NCBI GenBank assembly: GCA_021772915.1
Contig: JAJFLB010000031.1
Location: 1 to 64,000 of the forward strand
Length of the DNA stretch: 64,000 nucleotides
Direction: 5' to 3'
Source: Gammaproteobacteria bacterium
GTDB taxonomy: Bacteria > Pseudomonadota > Gammaproteobacteria > Xanthomonadales > SZUA-36
In this document: piece after piece, positions 18,173-27,951 of the stretch
Position numbering within the stretch: the stretch's first letter is position 1
How the letters are laid out: each line of letters starts with the position of its first letter
The notes under the pieces: model-generated
Seen by the model: the letters and a program-made list of their open reading frames with translations, nothing else
The model's database searches: none
What the model was told of the DNA's origin: nothing
Translations under genes and position numbers: made by a program

Positions 18173-20284
18173 TTACAGGTCGAGAACCAGCGGACTTTTG
18201 CGATCTTTCGCTGAGCTCAACGGGTGACTACTACAAATCAAGGCCACGCCCTCCTCCGGTTCCACCATGGGTGGTTCGCTATAAGCAACCTCACCCTCAA
18301 TCACACGGGTTGCACAGGTCTGACAAATCCCTGAACGGCAACTGTAATCGGGTTGTAATCCTTCTGACTCAGCCAGATCCAGCAGGCTGCCTTTTGCAGG
18401 GTTCCAGGTGGTTTCTATTCCGGATCGATCAAAGCGCACCGCGACCGGCGAGATTTCACCGTACTTGTCTTCTACTAACGTGCCTGGCTTTTTGGGCTGA
18501 AGGGCAGCACCAGGACCGAAAAACTCATAATGAATACGATCATCAGGCACGTTGAGCGACTTCAGACTCTCGAACAAGCCCGTCATGAAGGCCGCGGGGC
18601 CACACAGATAAAATTCATAATCATCAAACGGCAATAGTTGCTTTAACAATCCGATATCTACCCGCCCGGTAGAGTGATAATTCGTATCTTGCACATCCTC
18701 AGCAGCAGGTTTGCTGTAAGCAATGTGGGTCCTAAGAAAAGACATATTCTGTGCGTGGCCATTCACGTTTTGGGCAAATGCGTGCTCTGAACTGCTTCGC
18801 GCGCCATGAATAAACCACACGGGCCGCTTGTTACGACAACTGGAGGTTTCAACACCCAGGTGTTCCAGGATGCTGATCATGGGTGTGATACCCACGCCGG
18901 CGCTGAGCAAAACGATCGGTCGGTTGCTGCTCTCATCAAGCGTAAAACCACCACGGGGTGACAGCGCCCGGATCGTGGCGCCCACCTTCACCTGATCGTG
19001 AAAATAGTTGGATGACAGACCCGGTGGCAAATCCGGTCCTGGTGCGGTCTCCCGTTTGATCGACAATCGATAATACCTACCGTTGGGTGCATTGGATATG
19101 GTGTAAGTGCGCTGGATACTTTCTTTGCCGGATTCCGGTGAAATTTGAATCGGCAGGAACTGTCCAGGCACGTGGCAAGGAATCCGATCACCACCTTTGG
19201 GTTCCAGGTAAAAAGAGGTGATGTTGCTGCTTTCCGGCTCTACGCGGGTCACCTTGTACTCTCGGTAAACATTTCCCTGTGCCCGAGCTGCGATCTTTTC
19301 CGCAACCTGCTGCCAGGATCCCGTTTCAGTCAATACCGGTGACTGATTGCCATAGGTCCACTTGATCGGCACGGCTTTTTCTACGATGAGCCCCTCATCA
19401 AGCACCAGACGAACGAGACTCTCCGCGCCGGTAAAGGCTTGGCGCTCTTCCGAGTCCCAGATTATTTCCGCGCTACAGGTGAGATACAACAAGTCACCCT
19501 TTTCAAAGTCGATGAACAATAAGCCGGCCCGTGGGTTGATGGAAATATTTCCAAGGGTGTTGTAATGCAGGTTGCCATTAAAGTCGGGAAAAGTCAGGGT
19601 CCGCTCATCGTCGATACGAACGAAACCCGGTTTGCCACCACGGTGTGATACATCCGCACCCTGGGCAATGTTACTGCCGTCATCCGAAAAATGGGAGGCA
19701 ATATAGAAATGATCAGCTTTATTGATGATCTCCTTTGCCCGCTCATCCAGGGTGGTGAGTTTATGAACTGACTTATTTTCTCCCAGGGTTTCAATACCCG
19801 GCAGAAGTTCATGTTCACGAACCTGAATATATCGGGGACAATTGCCGAAAGCCTGATCGACCTTCAATACGATACCGCCTTCACCAAACTCTGCTACTTT
19901 TGTGGCCATCCGGTTTCTGCGGCGGCTCTGGTATTCAATACCCAGCACACCAACAGGCAATCCAGTGGTGAGGTTTTCGTTCAGCGGGTCTCCAAAAACT
20001 GGACGTGTCGCCAAATTCAGAGTGCGTGAATCCGGCGCGTTGGCAAAACCCGGACGACCGAATACTATCGATGCCCAGGGCCGCCCGTCTTTATCCACCG
20101 TCCCGAGCAGCATAAACGGCAGTTTGTTGTAAAAATCCTGGTGCTGCTCAGGCATGAAATCACGGATAAAGCGCCTACCCTGGGCTTCCATTTTCTCACG
20201 AACACCAAAACGACTCTGGATTTCCTGTTCACCCTGGTGAAACGGGGACTCGCTCCCGGAATTCGTCATGTTGATTTTAGCCAT
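18173..20284 (-). CDS. Fusion of PNPOx-like domain, FAD/NAD(P) reductase and plant-type 2Fe-2S ferredoxin
   Basis: 703 residues in three parts. Residues about 30-330 are a PNPOx-like split barrel (DFYNKLPFMLLGTVDKDGRP; ADHFYIASHFSDDG; RTLTFPDFNGNLHYNTLGNI). Residues about 340-600 are a ferredoxin-reductase-type module: FAD motif RTYTISNAP, NAD(P) motif SAGVGITPMISIL, and YLCGPAAFM. The last 90 residues are a 2Fe-2S ferredoxin with ligands in CRSGICQTC and a late Cys in ALICSSHP. Electrons should flow NAD(P)H-FAD-2Fe-2S, possibly to a substrate at the PNPOx-like domain. Next to a VOC gene and two regulators. Confidence 0.88.
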   Translation of the reverse strand: MAKINMTNSGSESPFHQGEQEIQSRFGVREKMEAQGRRFIRDFMPEQHQDFYNKLPFMLLGTVDKDGRPWASIVFGRPGFANAPDSRTLNLATRPVFGDPLNENLTTGLPVGVLGIEYQSRRRNRMATKVAEFGEGGIVLKVDQAFGNCPRYIQVREHELLPGIETLGENKSVHKLTTLDERAKEIINKADHFYIASHFSDDGSNIAQGADVSHRGGKPGFVRIDDERTLTFPDFNGNLHYNTLGNISINPRAGLLFIDFEKGDLLYLTCSAEIIWDSEERQAFTGAESLVRLVLDEGLIVEKAVPIKWTYGNQSPVLTETGSWQQVAEKIAARAQGNVYREYKVTRVEPESSNITSFYLEPKGGDRIPCHVPGQFLPIQISPESGKESIQRTYTISNAPNGRYYRLSIKRETAPGPDLPPGLSSNYFHDQVKVGATIRALSPRGGFTLDESSNRPIVLLSAGVGITPMISILEHLGVETSSCRNKRPVWFIHGARSSSEHAFAQNVNGHAQNMSFLRTHIAYSKPAAEDVQDTNYHSTGRVDIGLLKQLLPFDDYEFYLCGPAAFMTGLFESLKSLNVPDDRIHYEFFGPGAALQPKKPGTLVEDKYGEISPVAVRFDRSGIETTWNPAKGSLLDLAESEGLQPDYSCRSGICQTCATRVIEGEVAYSEPPMVEPEEGVALICSSHPLSSAKDRKSPLVLDL

Positions 20285-20317
20285 GCAGAATCATCCTGAT
20301 GGTTTTGGGTTCGTCAA

Positions 20318-20740
20318 TTATTCAGATGGGGAAATAAATTCTACCCGGATACCGCCCGGAATATTGGTCATCATGTGGCGTACCTGTCCGGTGCCCAGCG
20401 GTTCAGGGGCAAATTCGATGACTACATCATCGGCGTCCTGCAGGTCCTGACACAAACCATCCAGCGCTGCATGATTTTCCACACCCAAGGCAAAATGATG
20501 CAGACCAATGACGTTCTTGCGATCAAAATCAACAGCAGTATCCGGGTTTGCCGCCTGCCACAAGGTAATCATGGTCACCCCATCAGTTAAGAACACTGCC
20601 GGGTAATCGGGTACTTCACCAAGCTGCTCGTAGCCAAGCGTGTTTTTGAAGAAGCTGTTGGTGGCTTCAAGATCAGGGACCGTCAGACCGATATGATGTG
20701 CCCCGCGTGTGATTGGTGTGGTGCGTTGTTGTGCAGACAT
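20318..20740 (-). CDS. VOC-family (glyoxalase/dioxygenase-fold) protein
   Basis: A 140-residue single-domain VOC protein. GAHHIGLTVPDLEATNSFFKN carries the first metal-binding His; GLHHFALGVENH is the next; the late Glu appears in GGIRVEFISPSE. Members are glyoxalases, epimerases, extradiol dioxygenases or resistance proteins, and no residue decides here. It lies 33 bp upstream of the fusion flavoprotein on the same strand, so probably the first gene of a two-gene operon, and is divergent from a LysR gene. Confidence 0.88.
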   Translation of the reverse strand: MSAQQRTTPITRGAHHIGLTVPDLEATNSFFKNTLGYEQLGEVPDYPAVFLTDGVTMITLWQAANPDTAVDFDRKNVIGLHHFALGVENHAALDGLCQDLQDADDVVIEFAPEPLGTGQVRHMMTNIPGGIRVEFISPSE

Positions 20741-20868
20741 GTTGCTTTCTCCTTGGTTGCTTGAAAAATGAACTGTTTAATCTGGTGGTCACTTTAATTT
20801 ATTTAAAAAATATAATAAATACGGAATATATAATTTGACTACTCCATTTTATGGAGTAATATAAAAAA

Positions 20869-21792
20869 ATGAACAAAGTCCAGGCAATGACTACTTTTGT
20901 CACCATTGTCAACGAGGGCAGCCTGACCGCTGCCGCAGAGGTGCTGAACAAATCCTTACCCACGGTGGTGCGTTCACTCGCCACACTGGAAAACTTTCTC
21001 GGTGTGCGACTGTTAAACCGGACCACGCGGCGTATGGCTTTGACCGAGGAGGGTCGGCATTATTTGAACCGCTGTCAGAAAATACTGGCCGATATCAACG
21101 AGGCCGAAATTGAACTCAGCGCTGAGCATGCCGAACCAAGCGGCAGCTTGAAAGTAACCGCTTCACAGTTGTTTGGACACATGCATGTTGCCCCAATCGT
21201 TACCGGTTTTCTCGAACGGTACCACGATATGCGGGTCAGTCTATTGCTTTTGGATCGGGTCGTGAATCTGGTTGAGGAAGGACTGGATGTGGGTGTGCGT
21301 ATCGGCAAATTGGCAGATTCTTCCATGATTGCCATACCGGTAGGCGAAACCCGACGCGTCGTTTGTGCCAGCCCGAGGTTTCTCGAAGCCTCTGGCCAGC
21401 CTGGTATTCCTGAAGACTTGTTTGATCAGGCATGTGTTAAATTTTCAGGTATAACTGTAGGCAACAACTGGCAGTTCAAAGAAGGCGGGAAGACCAGAAA
21501 TATTCAGATCAAGCCGGTGTTTACCTGCAACCAGGCTGCAGCCTCCATTGAAGCCTGTGAGGCGGGTCTTGGTTACGGTGTGTTTTTGTCATACATGGTG
21601 GCGCCGCAATTAAAAGCAGGTACGCTCAGGTTGGTTTTAGATGAGTTTGAGACATCACCCTTGCCCGTGCACGTGGTTTACCAGCATGCAAAATATATAT
21701 CCACCAGAACCCGGGTTTTTGTAGACTGGATGACCCGGGAGCTGCGTCAGCAGTTAGGCTACCAGTGGGCAGCACATTTTCCTTCCAGTTGA
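20869..21792 (+). CDS. LysR-family transcriptional regulator
   Basis: 307 residues. N-terminal winged helix: MTTFVTIVNEGSLTAAAEVL, TVVRSLATLENFLGVRLLNR, TRRMALTEEG. The effector domain begins around LKVTASQLFGHMHVAPIV with the pattern of the large CrgA/YafC-like subgroup. It is divergent from the VOC/fusion-flavoprotein pair across an AT-rich gap of 128 bp (20741-20868), where its operator is expected. Confidence 0.9.
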   Translation: MNKVQAMTTFVTIVNEGSLTAAAEVLNKSLPTVVRSLATLENFLGVRLLNRTTRRMALTEEGRHYLNRCQKILADINEAEIELSAEHAEPSGSLKVTASQLFGHMHVAPIVTGFLERYHDMRVSLLLLDRVVNLVEEGLDVGVRIGKLADSSMIAIPVGETRRVVCASPRFLEASGQPGIPEDLFDQACVKFSGITVGNNWQFKEGGKTRNIQIKPVFTCNQAAASIEACEAGLGYGVFLSYMVAPQLKAGTLRLVLDEFETSPLPVHVVYQHAKYISTRTRVFVDWMTRELRQQLGYQWAAHFPSS

Positions 21793-21961
21793 GCTGGCTG
21801 GCAGTATGTCAGGTATCCATTCTCAGTCATGCTGTGTTTTAGCCTTGACTACACTACGGTAAGTGGCTTGATTTATCTGTACTACAGCAGGTTCAGTGTT
21901 CTGCCGGCACATGTTTGCCGCCTTTAACTGCAAGATTGGACAGGCCCCGCCGACAAGCTGA

Positions 21962-22810
21962 TTATCGCTTTCGATAGCGGGTGGGTGTAGTTCCGGTGTG
22001 CTTCTTGAATGTTTTAGCGAAGGCCAGGTCCGACTCGTATCCAACCCGATTAGCAACTTCGTAGAGGGGTAGATTTGTTGTCTGCAGAAACTCCTTGGCA
22101 CGCTGCACACGCAACAAGGTCAGATACTCAAACATGGGTTGGCCTACCAGTTCTTTAAATCGCTTTGCGAAGGCTGCCCGGGACATTCCAATCTCCCCCC
22201 CCAGCTTTTCGAGCGTCCAGGCCATGTGGGGCGTGTTGTGAAGATGCTGCAAAGCCTTTGCAATACGCTTGTCGGACAAGGCCTTTATGAACGGGCTTTG
22301 CTCCCCGCGGCCAAAGTTGATTCTAATCAACTCGACCAGGACGACTTCGGTGAGTTTGTTCACGACTAACTCCGCCCCGGGTTGCTGGGACAGATATTCA
22401 GCGCTTAGTTGGTCCAGGGTACTTTTAAGCCAGGGATGTTTGAACAACTCCTCTTCCCTGACGATGGTCAGGGTCGGCAAAACATCCAACAGCGGCGTGC
22501 CGGTTTCCTGTTCAAACTCACAATAGCCACAAAGCAATAATGTACCAGCCTTGCCCGACGGTGGTGTTTGGCCCGTCGGGTGACTGGCCAATACGTGATC
22601 CCGACCAGGCTCGATAAATACCAGATCCCCTGGACCCAGGCACACCCTGCGGTCCGCAGACATCAGCCAGCATTCACCTCGGCGCACCAGATGAAAACTG
22701 GCCGACTTGGTGTCTTTGAATTCCATGCTCCAGGGTGCCTGCAGCTTATCGCAAAAATACACACTCCCACGCACCCGCATGGATCTCAAAATGTCGCTCA
22801 ATGCCTCCAT
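21962..22810 (-). CDS. AraC-family regulator with N-terminal cupin
   Basis: 282 residues. The N-terminal half is a cupin of the AraC-binding type (SMEFKDTKSASFHLVRRGEC, VCLGPGDLVFIEPGRDHVLA). The C-terminal half is the double helix-turn-helix: LEKLGGEIGMSRAAFAKRFK and PLYEVANRVGYESDLAFAKT, closing with KHTGTTPTRYRKR. A regulator of a nearby or distant catabolic unit; the target cannot be told. Confidence 0.9.
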   Translation of the reverse strand: MEALSDILRSMRVRGSVYFCDKLQAPWSMEFKDTKSASFHLVRRGECWLMSADRRVCLGPGDLVFIEPGRDHVLASHPTGQTPPSGKAGTLLLCGYCEFEQETGTPLLDVLPTLTIVREEELFKHPWLKSTLDQLSAEYLSQQPGAELVVNKLTEVVLVELIRINFGRGEQSPFIKALSDKRIAKALQHLHNTPHMAWTLEKLGGEIGMSRAAFAKRFKELVGQPMFEYLTLLRVQRAKEFLQTTNLPLYEVANRVGYESDLAFAKTFKKHTGTTPTRYRKR

Positions 22811-22936
22811 AGACTATCTTCCTTAAATAATACAAAATAGACGATTGGTAATAAAAATACATACATTCTGTTATAGAAAGAGCTGATGACTAACCATATT
22901 ATATGTATCAAGAATTTGCAAGAAAGGCTCAATACG

Positions 22937-23212
22937 ATGACAAGAGTAGAAATATATACCAAGAACTGGTGTCCCTATTGCGCCCGCGCCAAACAACACC
23001 TTGATAGCAAGGGCGTAAGTTACGAGGAGATTGATGTCACCAACGATTCTGTAAGAGAGCTGGAAATGATCAATCGTTCTGAAAAACATACGGTGCCGCA
23101 GATATTTATTGGCGGGCAGCACCTGGGTGGCAGCGATGAGCTGTTTGTAGCGGAAAATAATGGGAGTCTAGACTGGCTGTTGTCGGAGAATACTAAAGGA
23201 AAAGCTGCATGA
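22937..23212 (+). CDS. grxC: Glutaredoxin, GrxC type
   Basis: 91 residues from the ATG at 22937, chosen because AAGAAAGG lies before it and the protein then begins directly with the first strand (MTRVEIYTKNWCPYC). The dithiol active site CPYC, the TVPQ-IFI cis-proline segment and GGSDEL (glutathione-binding) are all present. The product is a glutathione-dependent disulfide reductase of the cytosol. Single gene. Confidence 0.93.
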   Translation: MTRVEIYTKNWCPYCARAKQHLDSKGVSYEEIDVTNDSVRELEMINRSEKHTVPQIFIGGQHLGGSDELFVAENNGSLDWLLSENTKGKAA

Positions 23213-23320
23213 GACCGCTGGTGGTTAATGTTGTACAAAACAGGGTGCAGCGACTACCGGTATAAGCGACCTTCAAGCTGTGCTTACCACAGGTAACGCT
23301 TAACCAAACGGAGAAATATC

Positions 23321-24577
23321 ATGAGCAGTAAGGCACTAAACAGAGTTGCTGTAGTCGGTGGTGCACGTACGCCCTTTGCAAAAGCGGGGACCGCGCTGAA
23401 GGACTATTCCGCCCTGGAGTTGGCTGTTCATTCCGTAAATGGCGCGCTGGAGAAGCTGGACCTGGATCCTGGCACTGTTGACCAATTAGTTTATGGCACG
23501 GTGATTGTCAATCCAGCGGTCCCTCATCTTGCTCGTGAGGTCAATTTTAAAAGCGAACTGCCGGCAAAAGTACGTGCGCTAACGGTGACGGACAATTGCA
23601 TCAGCGGAACCTCTGCCATTGAATCTGTCCACGACAGCATCGCAATGGGCAGGGCGAAGACCGGGATTGCAGGTGGCGTGGAGTCCATGTCTAACCCACC
23701 GGTGATGTTCACCAAACAGGCAAGTCGCATATTCCTGGATGTCGCAAATGCAAAAACACTGGGTGACCGAATCAAGCTAATGGCCAGGTTACGGCCGCGG
23801 GACTTCAAACCTTGGTCATACGGCATTGCGGAGCCCTCCACCGGTCTGACCATGGGTGAACATACCGAAATCACAGTAAAACAATGGCAGATCTCCAGGA
23901 AAGAGCAGGATGCAATTGCGTTTCGTAGCCATATGAACGCGTACCAAGCCACTGCAAACGGCCGACTACAGGCGGAGATTTATCCTCTCATGGGTATTGA
24001 TCGTGATTTGTTGATTCGGTCAGACACGAATATGGACGCGCTGGCGAAATTAAAACCGGTATTTGATCGAAGCGATTCGGGAACAATTACCGCCGGCAAC
24101 TCAAGTGCGCTGACGGACGGTGCGGCTGCCGTAGTACTGATGTCAGAAGACCACGCACATCAATCAGGTTATGAACCTCTTGCTTACGTCAAAGATTTTA
24201 TCAGCGTTGGAATCGACCCAAGGGATGGGTTACTGATGGGTCCCGGTATCGCAGTGCCCAGACTGCTCAAACAAAACGGGTTGGCGCTTGATGATATCGA
24301 CATCATTGAAATGCACGAGGCATTTGGTGGTCAGGTAGTTTCAAACCTAAAGGCCTGGGAACAGGGTTGGAAGGAGCCGGCCATCGGCCGCGTTGATCGC
24401 GACATCCTAAACCCTTTGGGCAGCTCAATCGCTGTCGGTCATCCATTCGCTGCAACCGGCGCGCGTATTGTTACCACGCTTGCAAATGAATTGAAACGAC
24501 GCGATGCGCGCTATGGTCTGGTCAGCATTTGTGGTGCGGGAGCAACCGCTGTTGCCCTGTTATTAGAGCGGACCTAG
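23321..24577 (+). CDS. Acetyl-CoA acyltransferase (thiolase), FadI-like
   Basis: A 418-residue thiolase of fatty-acid degradation. Acyl-accepting Cys in DNCISGTSAIESV, His in EMHEAFGGQV and GHPFAATGARI, second Cys in VSICGAGATAV. The N-terminus VAVVGGARTPFAKAGTAL and the length fit the FadI branch more than FadA. Its usual partner, the FadJ/FadB multifunctional subunit, is not next to it. An AACGGAGAAAT site precedes the ATG. Confidence 0.88.
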   Translation: MSSKALNRVAVVGGARTPFAKAGTALKDYSALELAVHSVNGALEKLDLDPGTVDQLVYGTVIVNPAVPHLAREVNFKSELPAKVRALTVTDNCISGTSAIESVHDSIAMGRAKTGIAGGVESMSNPPVMFTKQASRIFLDVANAKTLGDRIKLMARLRPRDFKPWSYGIAEPSTGLTMGEHTEITVKQWQISRKEQDAIAFRSHMNAYQATANGRLQAEIYPLMGIDRDLLIRSDTNMDALAKLKPVFDRSDSGTITAGNSSALTDGAAAVVLMSEDHAHQSGYEPLAYVKDFISVGIDPRDGLLMGPGIAVPRLLKQNGLALDDIDIIEMHEAFGGQVVSNLKAWEQGWKEPAIGRVDRDILNPLGSSIAVGHPFAATGARIVTTLANELKRRDARYGLVSICGAGATAVALLLERT

Positions 24578-24617
24578 ACTGGTCTTCAACAACGGGTGCC
24601 TATATTTGTTCTATTGA

Positions 24618-25550
24618 CTAGGCTCTAATCAAAAGCACGGCTCTGACCGGTGCGGGGTGTCCTTCAACGGTTAAGGTCTGGTTTTTGTTATCCAAACCCT
24701 CGCGCAGTGATTCAAAGATCATCCACTCGGTGCAGCGTTGCTCACGGGTCGTGGTCTTGCTTATGTCAAGCACCTTGCCGGCCGACAAACCGGCTTGTTT
24801 TAACCAGTGTTGCAATTTGATGAGCGTGGGAATGGCGTGCACATTACGCATGCGGGCATAGCGGCCGGCTGGCTGCAGTGTCTGCTCGCTTTCTTCCTCA
24901 AGGACCAGTGTTTCCAACACAATCTGCCCGCCGGTTCGGGTCAGTGTTTTGAGCTGTTCCAAGTGTTGGACCGGGTTCTGTCGATGATACAAAACCCCCA
25001 TTGAAAACACACAGTCAAACGCGCACGTGGATGTGGGCAGGTCTTCGATACCCAACGGCAAGACGAAGTTATTCAGTCCGGGACAGATTTTTTGCATCGC
25101 CAGCCATTGCATGACAAACACCAGCGTTGGATCAATACCAACTACCACAGCCGCACCGGCGCCCAACATTCGTAGCCCGAAGTAGCCATTGCCACAGCCG
25201 ATGTCCAGTATCCGCAGCCCTGCAAGCTCAAGGTGCGGCGCAATGCGGTTCCATTTCCAGTCAGACCGCCATTCGGTGTCTATTTCGACTCCACCCAATG
25301 CCACTGGTCCTTTTCGCCAGGGGTGGAGCTTCATTAACATTTTTGCCAGCTGTTGAGGGTCATCAACGGCGCGGCCCAGCACCGGCGTTTCCCGGTTAAG
25401 TTCGAACCAGGGATCACCTGCGGGCAGGCCATCGATCACTTCCTGCCAACGGGGCCAGTCACCGTGCGGGTTGCTTTGCAGTTTTTGCCAGCCCAGTTCC
25501 GCCAGTTCCGCCCAACTGGTCGCTGTTAGTCTTTGGTAGGGATTTCTCAC
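24618..25550 (-). CDS. cmoB: tRNA U34 carboxymethyltransferase CmoB
   Basis: 310 residues, close to the E. coli length. It transfers a carboxymethyl group from carboxy-S-adenosyl-methionine to 5-hydroxyuridine-34 of tRNA. The N-terminal family-specific part has HPWRKGPVALGGVEIDTEWRSDWKW; the methyltransferase part has LRILDIGCGNGYFGLRMLGAGA and FSMGVLYHRQNPVQHLEQL; the C-terminus includes STTREQRCTEWM-like residues (KTTTREQRCTEWM). Its start overlaps the cmoA stop by 4 bp, so the two are co-translated. Confidence 0.95.
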   Translation of the reverse strand: MRNPYQRLTATSWAELAELGWQKLQSNPHGDWPRWQEVIDGLPAGDPWFELNRETPVLGRAVDDPQQLAKMLMKLHPWRKGPVALGGVEIDTEWRSDWKWNRIAPHLELAGLRILDIGCGNGYFGLRMLGAGAAVVVGIDPTLVFVMQWLAMQKICPGLNNFVLPLGIEDLPTSTCAFDCVFSMGVLYHRQNPVQHLEQLKTLTRTGGQIVLETLVLEEESEQTLQPAGRYARMRNVHAIPTLIKLQHWLKQAGLSAGKVLDISKTTTREQRCTEWMIFESLREGLDNKNQTLTVEGHPAPVRAVLLIRA

Positions 25551-26284
25551 CGAAAGGAAATATAGCTGACAAAATTAAAACACTGAAACCAGCGTCTTGA
25601 GCGGGTCAGTCCGGCCCGGGAAAAGCGCTCCAAATGTTGTTGTTCCGTATCGGGAATCAACACCGCTTCCAGTGCGTTGCGCTTTTGTGCGATCTCCAGA
25701 TCGGAATATCCCTGGGTGCGTTTAAAGTCATGATGCCACATGACCTGGTCTTCTTGTTCCCGGGGAGTCGTGAAGCAGATTTTTTCTGAAAGAATCAACG
25801 CTCCTCCGGTGCGCATACCTGTCGATATTCTATTGACCAGTTCTTGCCTTTGTCCCGGGTCAAGGAACTGCAATGTGAAATTCAGCACCACGACCGAGGC
25901 GTTTTCAACAGACGTATCCAGCAAGTTTTCTAACCGCACTTTGACCCCGGTTGGCCCACAATTGTCTTCCAGGCCTTGCCGGCAGCGCTTTACCATGGCT
26001 TCAGAATTATCCACGGCAATAACTTCAGCGCCTTGCGCCTTAACCGAGTGGCTCATGGCCAGGCTGGCGGCACCCAATGAACAGCCAAGGTCATAGATGT
26101 TTGAGTCATCCTGAGCATAACGTCGTGCCAACATGGCTATCATTGGAATCACCAATTCATAGCCCGGCACAGAGCGGGAAATCATGTCTGGAAAGACCTT
26201 TACCACCTGTTCGTCAAAGCGAAATTCTGTGGTGATTATGCGGCTTTTCGCAAACAAGTGGTCACGTTTGTCTCTCATACCCAA
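25547..26284 (-). CDS. cmoA: Carboxy-S-adenosyl-L-methionine synthase CmoA
   Basis: 245 residues. Makes the carboxy-SAM used by CmoB from SAM and prephenate. FDEQVVKVFPDMISRSVPGY is the family N-terminus; IYDLGCSLGAASLAM is the SAM motif; ALILSEKICF and DVMW-like HHDFKRTQGYSDLEIAQKRNAL follow. First gene of the cmoAB operon, found mainly in Gammaproteobacteria and so useful for placing the organism. Confidence 0.95.
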   Translation of the reverse strand: MGMRDKRDHLFAKSRIITTEFRFDEQVVKVFPDMISRSVPGYELVIPMIAMLARRYAQDDSNIYDLGCSLGAASLAMSHSVKAQGAEVIAVDNSEAMVKRCRQGLEDNCGPTGVKVRLENLLDTSVENASVVVLNFTLQFLDPGQRQELVNRISTGMRTGGALILSEKICFTTPREQEDQVMWHHDFKRTQGYSDLEIAQKRNALEAVLIPDTEQQHLERFSRAGLTRSRRWFQCFNFVSYISFR

Positions 26285-26443
26285 CCTGCCTTGCGCCCCT
26301 TGTTTGCCGGGATCGGCAGTGACTTTTGGCGCATCCGATTAACCATCGCTTCTGTTACCCTTTCAATTGGAGAAAATGCTTATAGATTGGTATAACGTAT
26401 CGTACAGGAATCGTTGGTTCATGCGATAAAGAGAGGGTGTGAA

Positions 26444-27376
26444 ATGTTTGATAATCCTTTGATCTGGTCGTTTGTCGCTGCTGTTCTGGCCGTAATCGTC
26501 GTTCGCAAAGCGGTCATCATTGTGAAACAGGGTTACGAGTACACCATTGAGCGGTTTGGCCGTTACTACATTACGTTCAGTCCTGGTTTTCACTTTATGA
26601 TCCCGTTTGTTAACCGGGTCGGACAACGCGTTAACATGATGGAGCGGGTTCTGGATGTGCCATCACAGGAGGTCATCTCAAAAGATAACGCGGTTCTAAC
26701 CGTGGATGGTGTGGTGTTTTTCCAGGTGCTGGATGCCGCCAAAGCGGCCTATGAGGTCTTTCGTCTGGAACACGCTGTCCTGAACCTTACGGTAACCAAT
26801 ATCAGAACCGTTCTGGGTTCAATGGATCTTGACGATGCCCTGTCCAAACGCGACACCATCAATGCACAATTGCTGTCGGTGGTGGATGAAGCCACCACGC
26901 CGTGGGGTCTCAAGGTAACGCGTATTGAGATCAAGGACATTACGCCACCGATGGACCTGGTTAATGCCATGGCCCGGCAAATGAAAGCCGAACGTGAAAA
27001 ACGCGCCAATATTCTCGAAGCCGAAGGCCACCGCCAGTCAGAGATTCTACGTGCCGAAGGTGAAAAGCAAGCCGTTGTACTTGATGCAGAAGGCCGCAAG
27101 GAAGCGGCTTTCAGGGATGCCGAGGCACGTGAACGACTGGCGGAGGCCGAGGCCAATGCCACCACCGCCGTTTCAGACGCAATCGCAGCGGGTGATATGC
27201 AGGCAATCAACTATTTTGTGGCGCAGAAATACGTCGAAGCGCTCAAGGAATTTGCCAGCAGCCCTAACCAGAAAACGCTGCTGCTGCCAATGGAAACCAC
27301 CGGTATTCTGGGCAGTCTTGCGGGTATTACCGAACTGGCTAAAGCTGCATTAACTGACCAAAAACAGGGGGTTTAG
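26444..27376 (+). CDS. SPFH/stomatin-family membrane protein, QmcA-like
   Basis: 310 residues from the ATG at 26444, preceded by GAGAGGG. One N-terminal membrane helix ([13 protein letters not shown]), an SPFH/band-7 domain ([29 protein letters not shown]), a long charged coiled coil of AEAEG-type repeats ([20 protein letters not shown]), and a C-terminal oligomerisation region. Partner of the NfeD-like protein encoded next; such pairs are thought to form membrane microdomain scaffolds or to support FtsH. Confidence 0.92.
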   Translation: MFDNPLIWSFVAAVLAVIVVRKAVIIVKQGYEYTIERFGRYYITFSPGFHFMIPFVNRVGQRVNMMERVLDVPSQEVISKDNAVLTVDGVVFFQVLDAAKAAYEVFRLEHAVLNLTVTNIRTVLGSMDLDDALSKRDTINAQLLSVVDEATTPWGLKVTRIEIKDITPPMDLVNAMARQMKAEREKRANILEAEGHRQSEILRAEGEKQAVVLDAEGRKEAAFRDAEARERLAEAEANATTAVSDAIAAGDMQAINYFVAQKYVEALKEFASSPNQKTLLLPMETTGILGSLAGITELAKAALTDQKQGV

Positions 27377-27831
27377 TGGCCATGATGGAGTGGCTTGAAC
27401 ATATTGTATTTTGGCACTGGTGGATTCTCGCCGGGTTATTGCTGATCCTTGAGTTGACTGCACCCGCTTTCTTCTTCCTATGGCTGGGTATTGCTGCTGC
27501 TGCGGTCGGTATGATCCTGTTGGTGTTTCCATCCATCCCCATTGAAACCCAGTTGGTACTGTTTGGTATCGCCTCCATTGTTGCTGTTCTCGCCTGGCGC
27601 AAATACCGGGAGTCCCGGCCACTTGCAACGGACCAGCCACACCTGAACCGGCGTGGACACCAGTACATCGGTCGTGTGTTTACACTTGATAACCCCATCA
27701 CCAATGGGGTCGGAAAAGTTACCGTTGATGACTCCACCTGGCGGGTCAAGGGCCCTGATCTGCCTGCCGGCACGGCCATAAAAGTTACCGGTATTGACGG
27801 CGTGATATTCAGAGTGGATGCTGCTGATTAG
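27376..27831 (+). CDS. NfeD-like membrane protein
   Basis: About 150 residues with two to three N-terminal membrane helices (WWILAGLLLILELTAPAFFF; GIAAAAVGMILLVF) and a C-terminal OB-fold domain (GRVFTLDNPITNGVGKVTVD). This is the short NfeD form (YbbK/YbbJ arrangement) that pairs with stomatins. A GTG at 27376 overlaps the stomatin stop; the ATG at 27382 is an equally good start. Translationally coupled to the gene before. Confidence 0.88.
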   Translation: MAMMEWLEHIVFWHWWILAGLLLILELTAPAFFFLWLGIAAAAVGMILLVFPSIPIETQLVLFGIASIVAVLAWRKYRESRPLATDQPHLNRRGHQYIGRVFTLDNPITNGVGKVTVDDSTWRVKGPDLPAGTAIKVTGIDGVIFRVDAAD

Positions 27832-27951
27832 CAAAGCTGAATGTTCTGCATTGCAGGAGCATTATTTTCTCCGGCACACTATCCCGGCCTGAAATAGTAT
27901 TTGTGTGAAACTGGCAGGCTAACGTGCCGTACGGGTCTTCATGTTCCAGGC

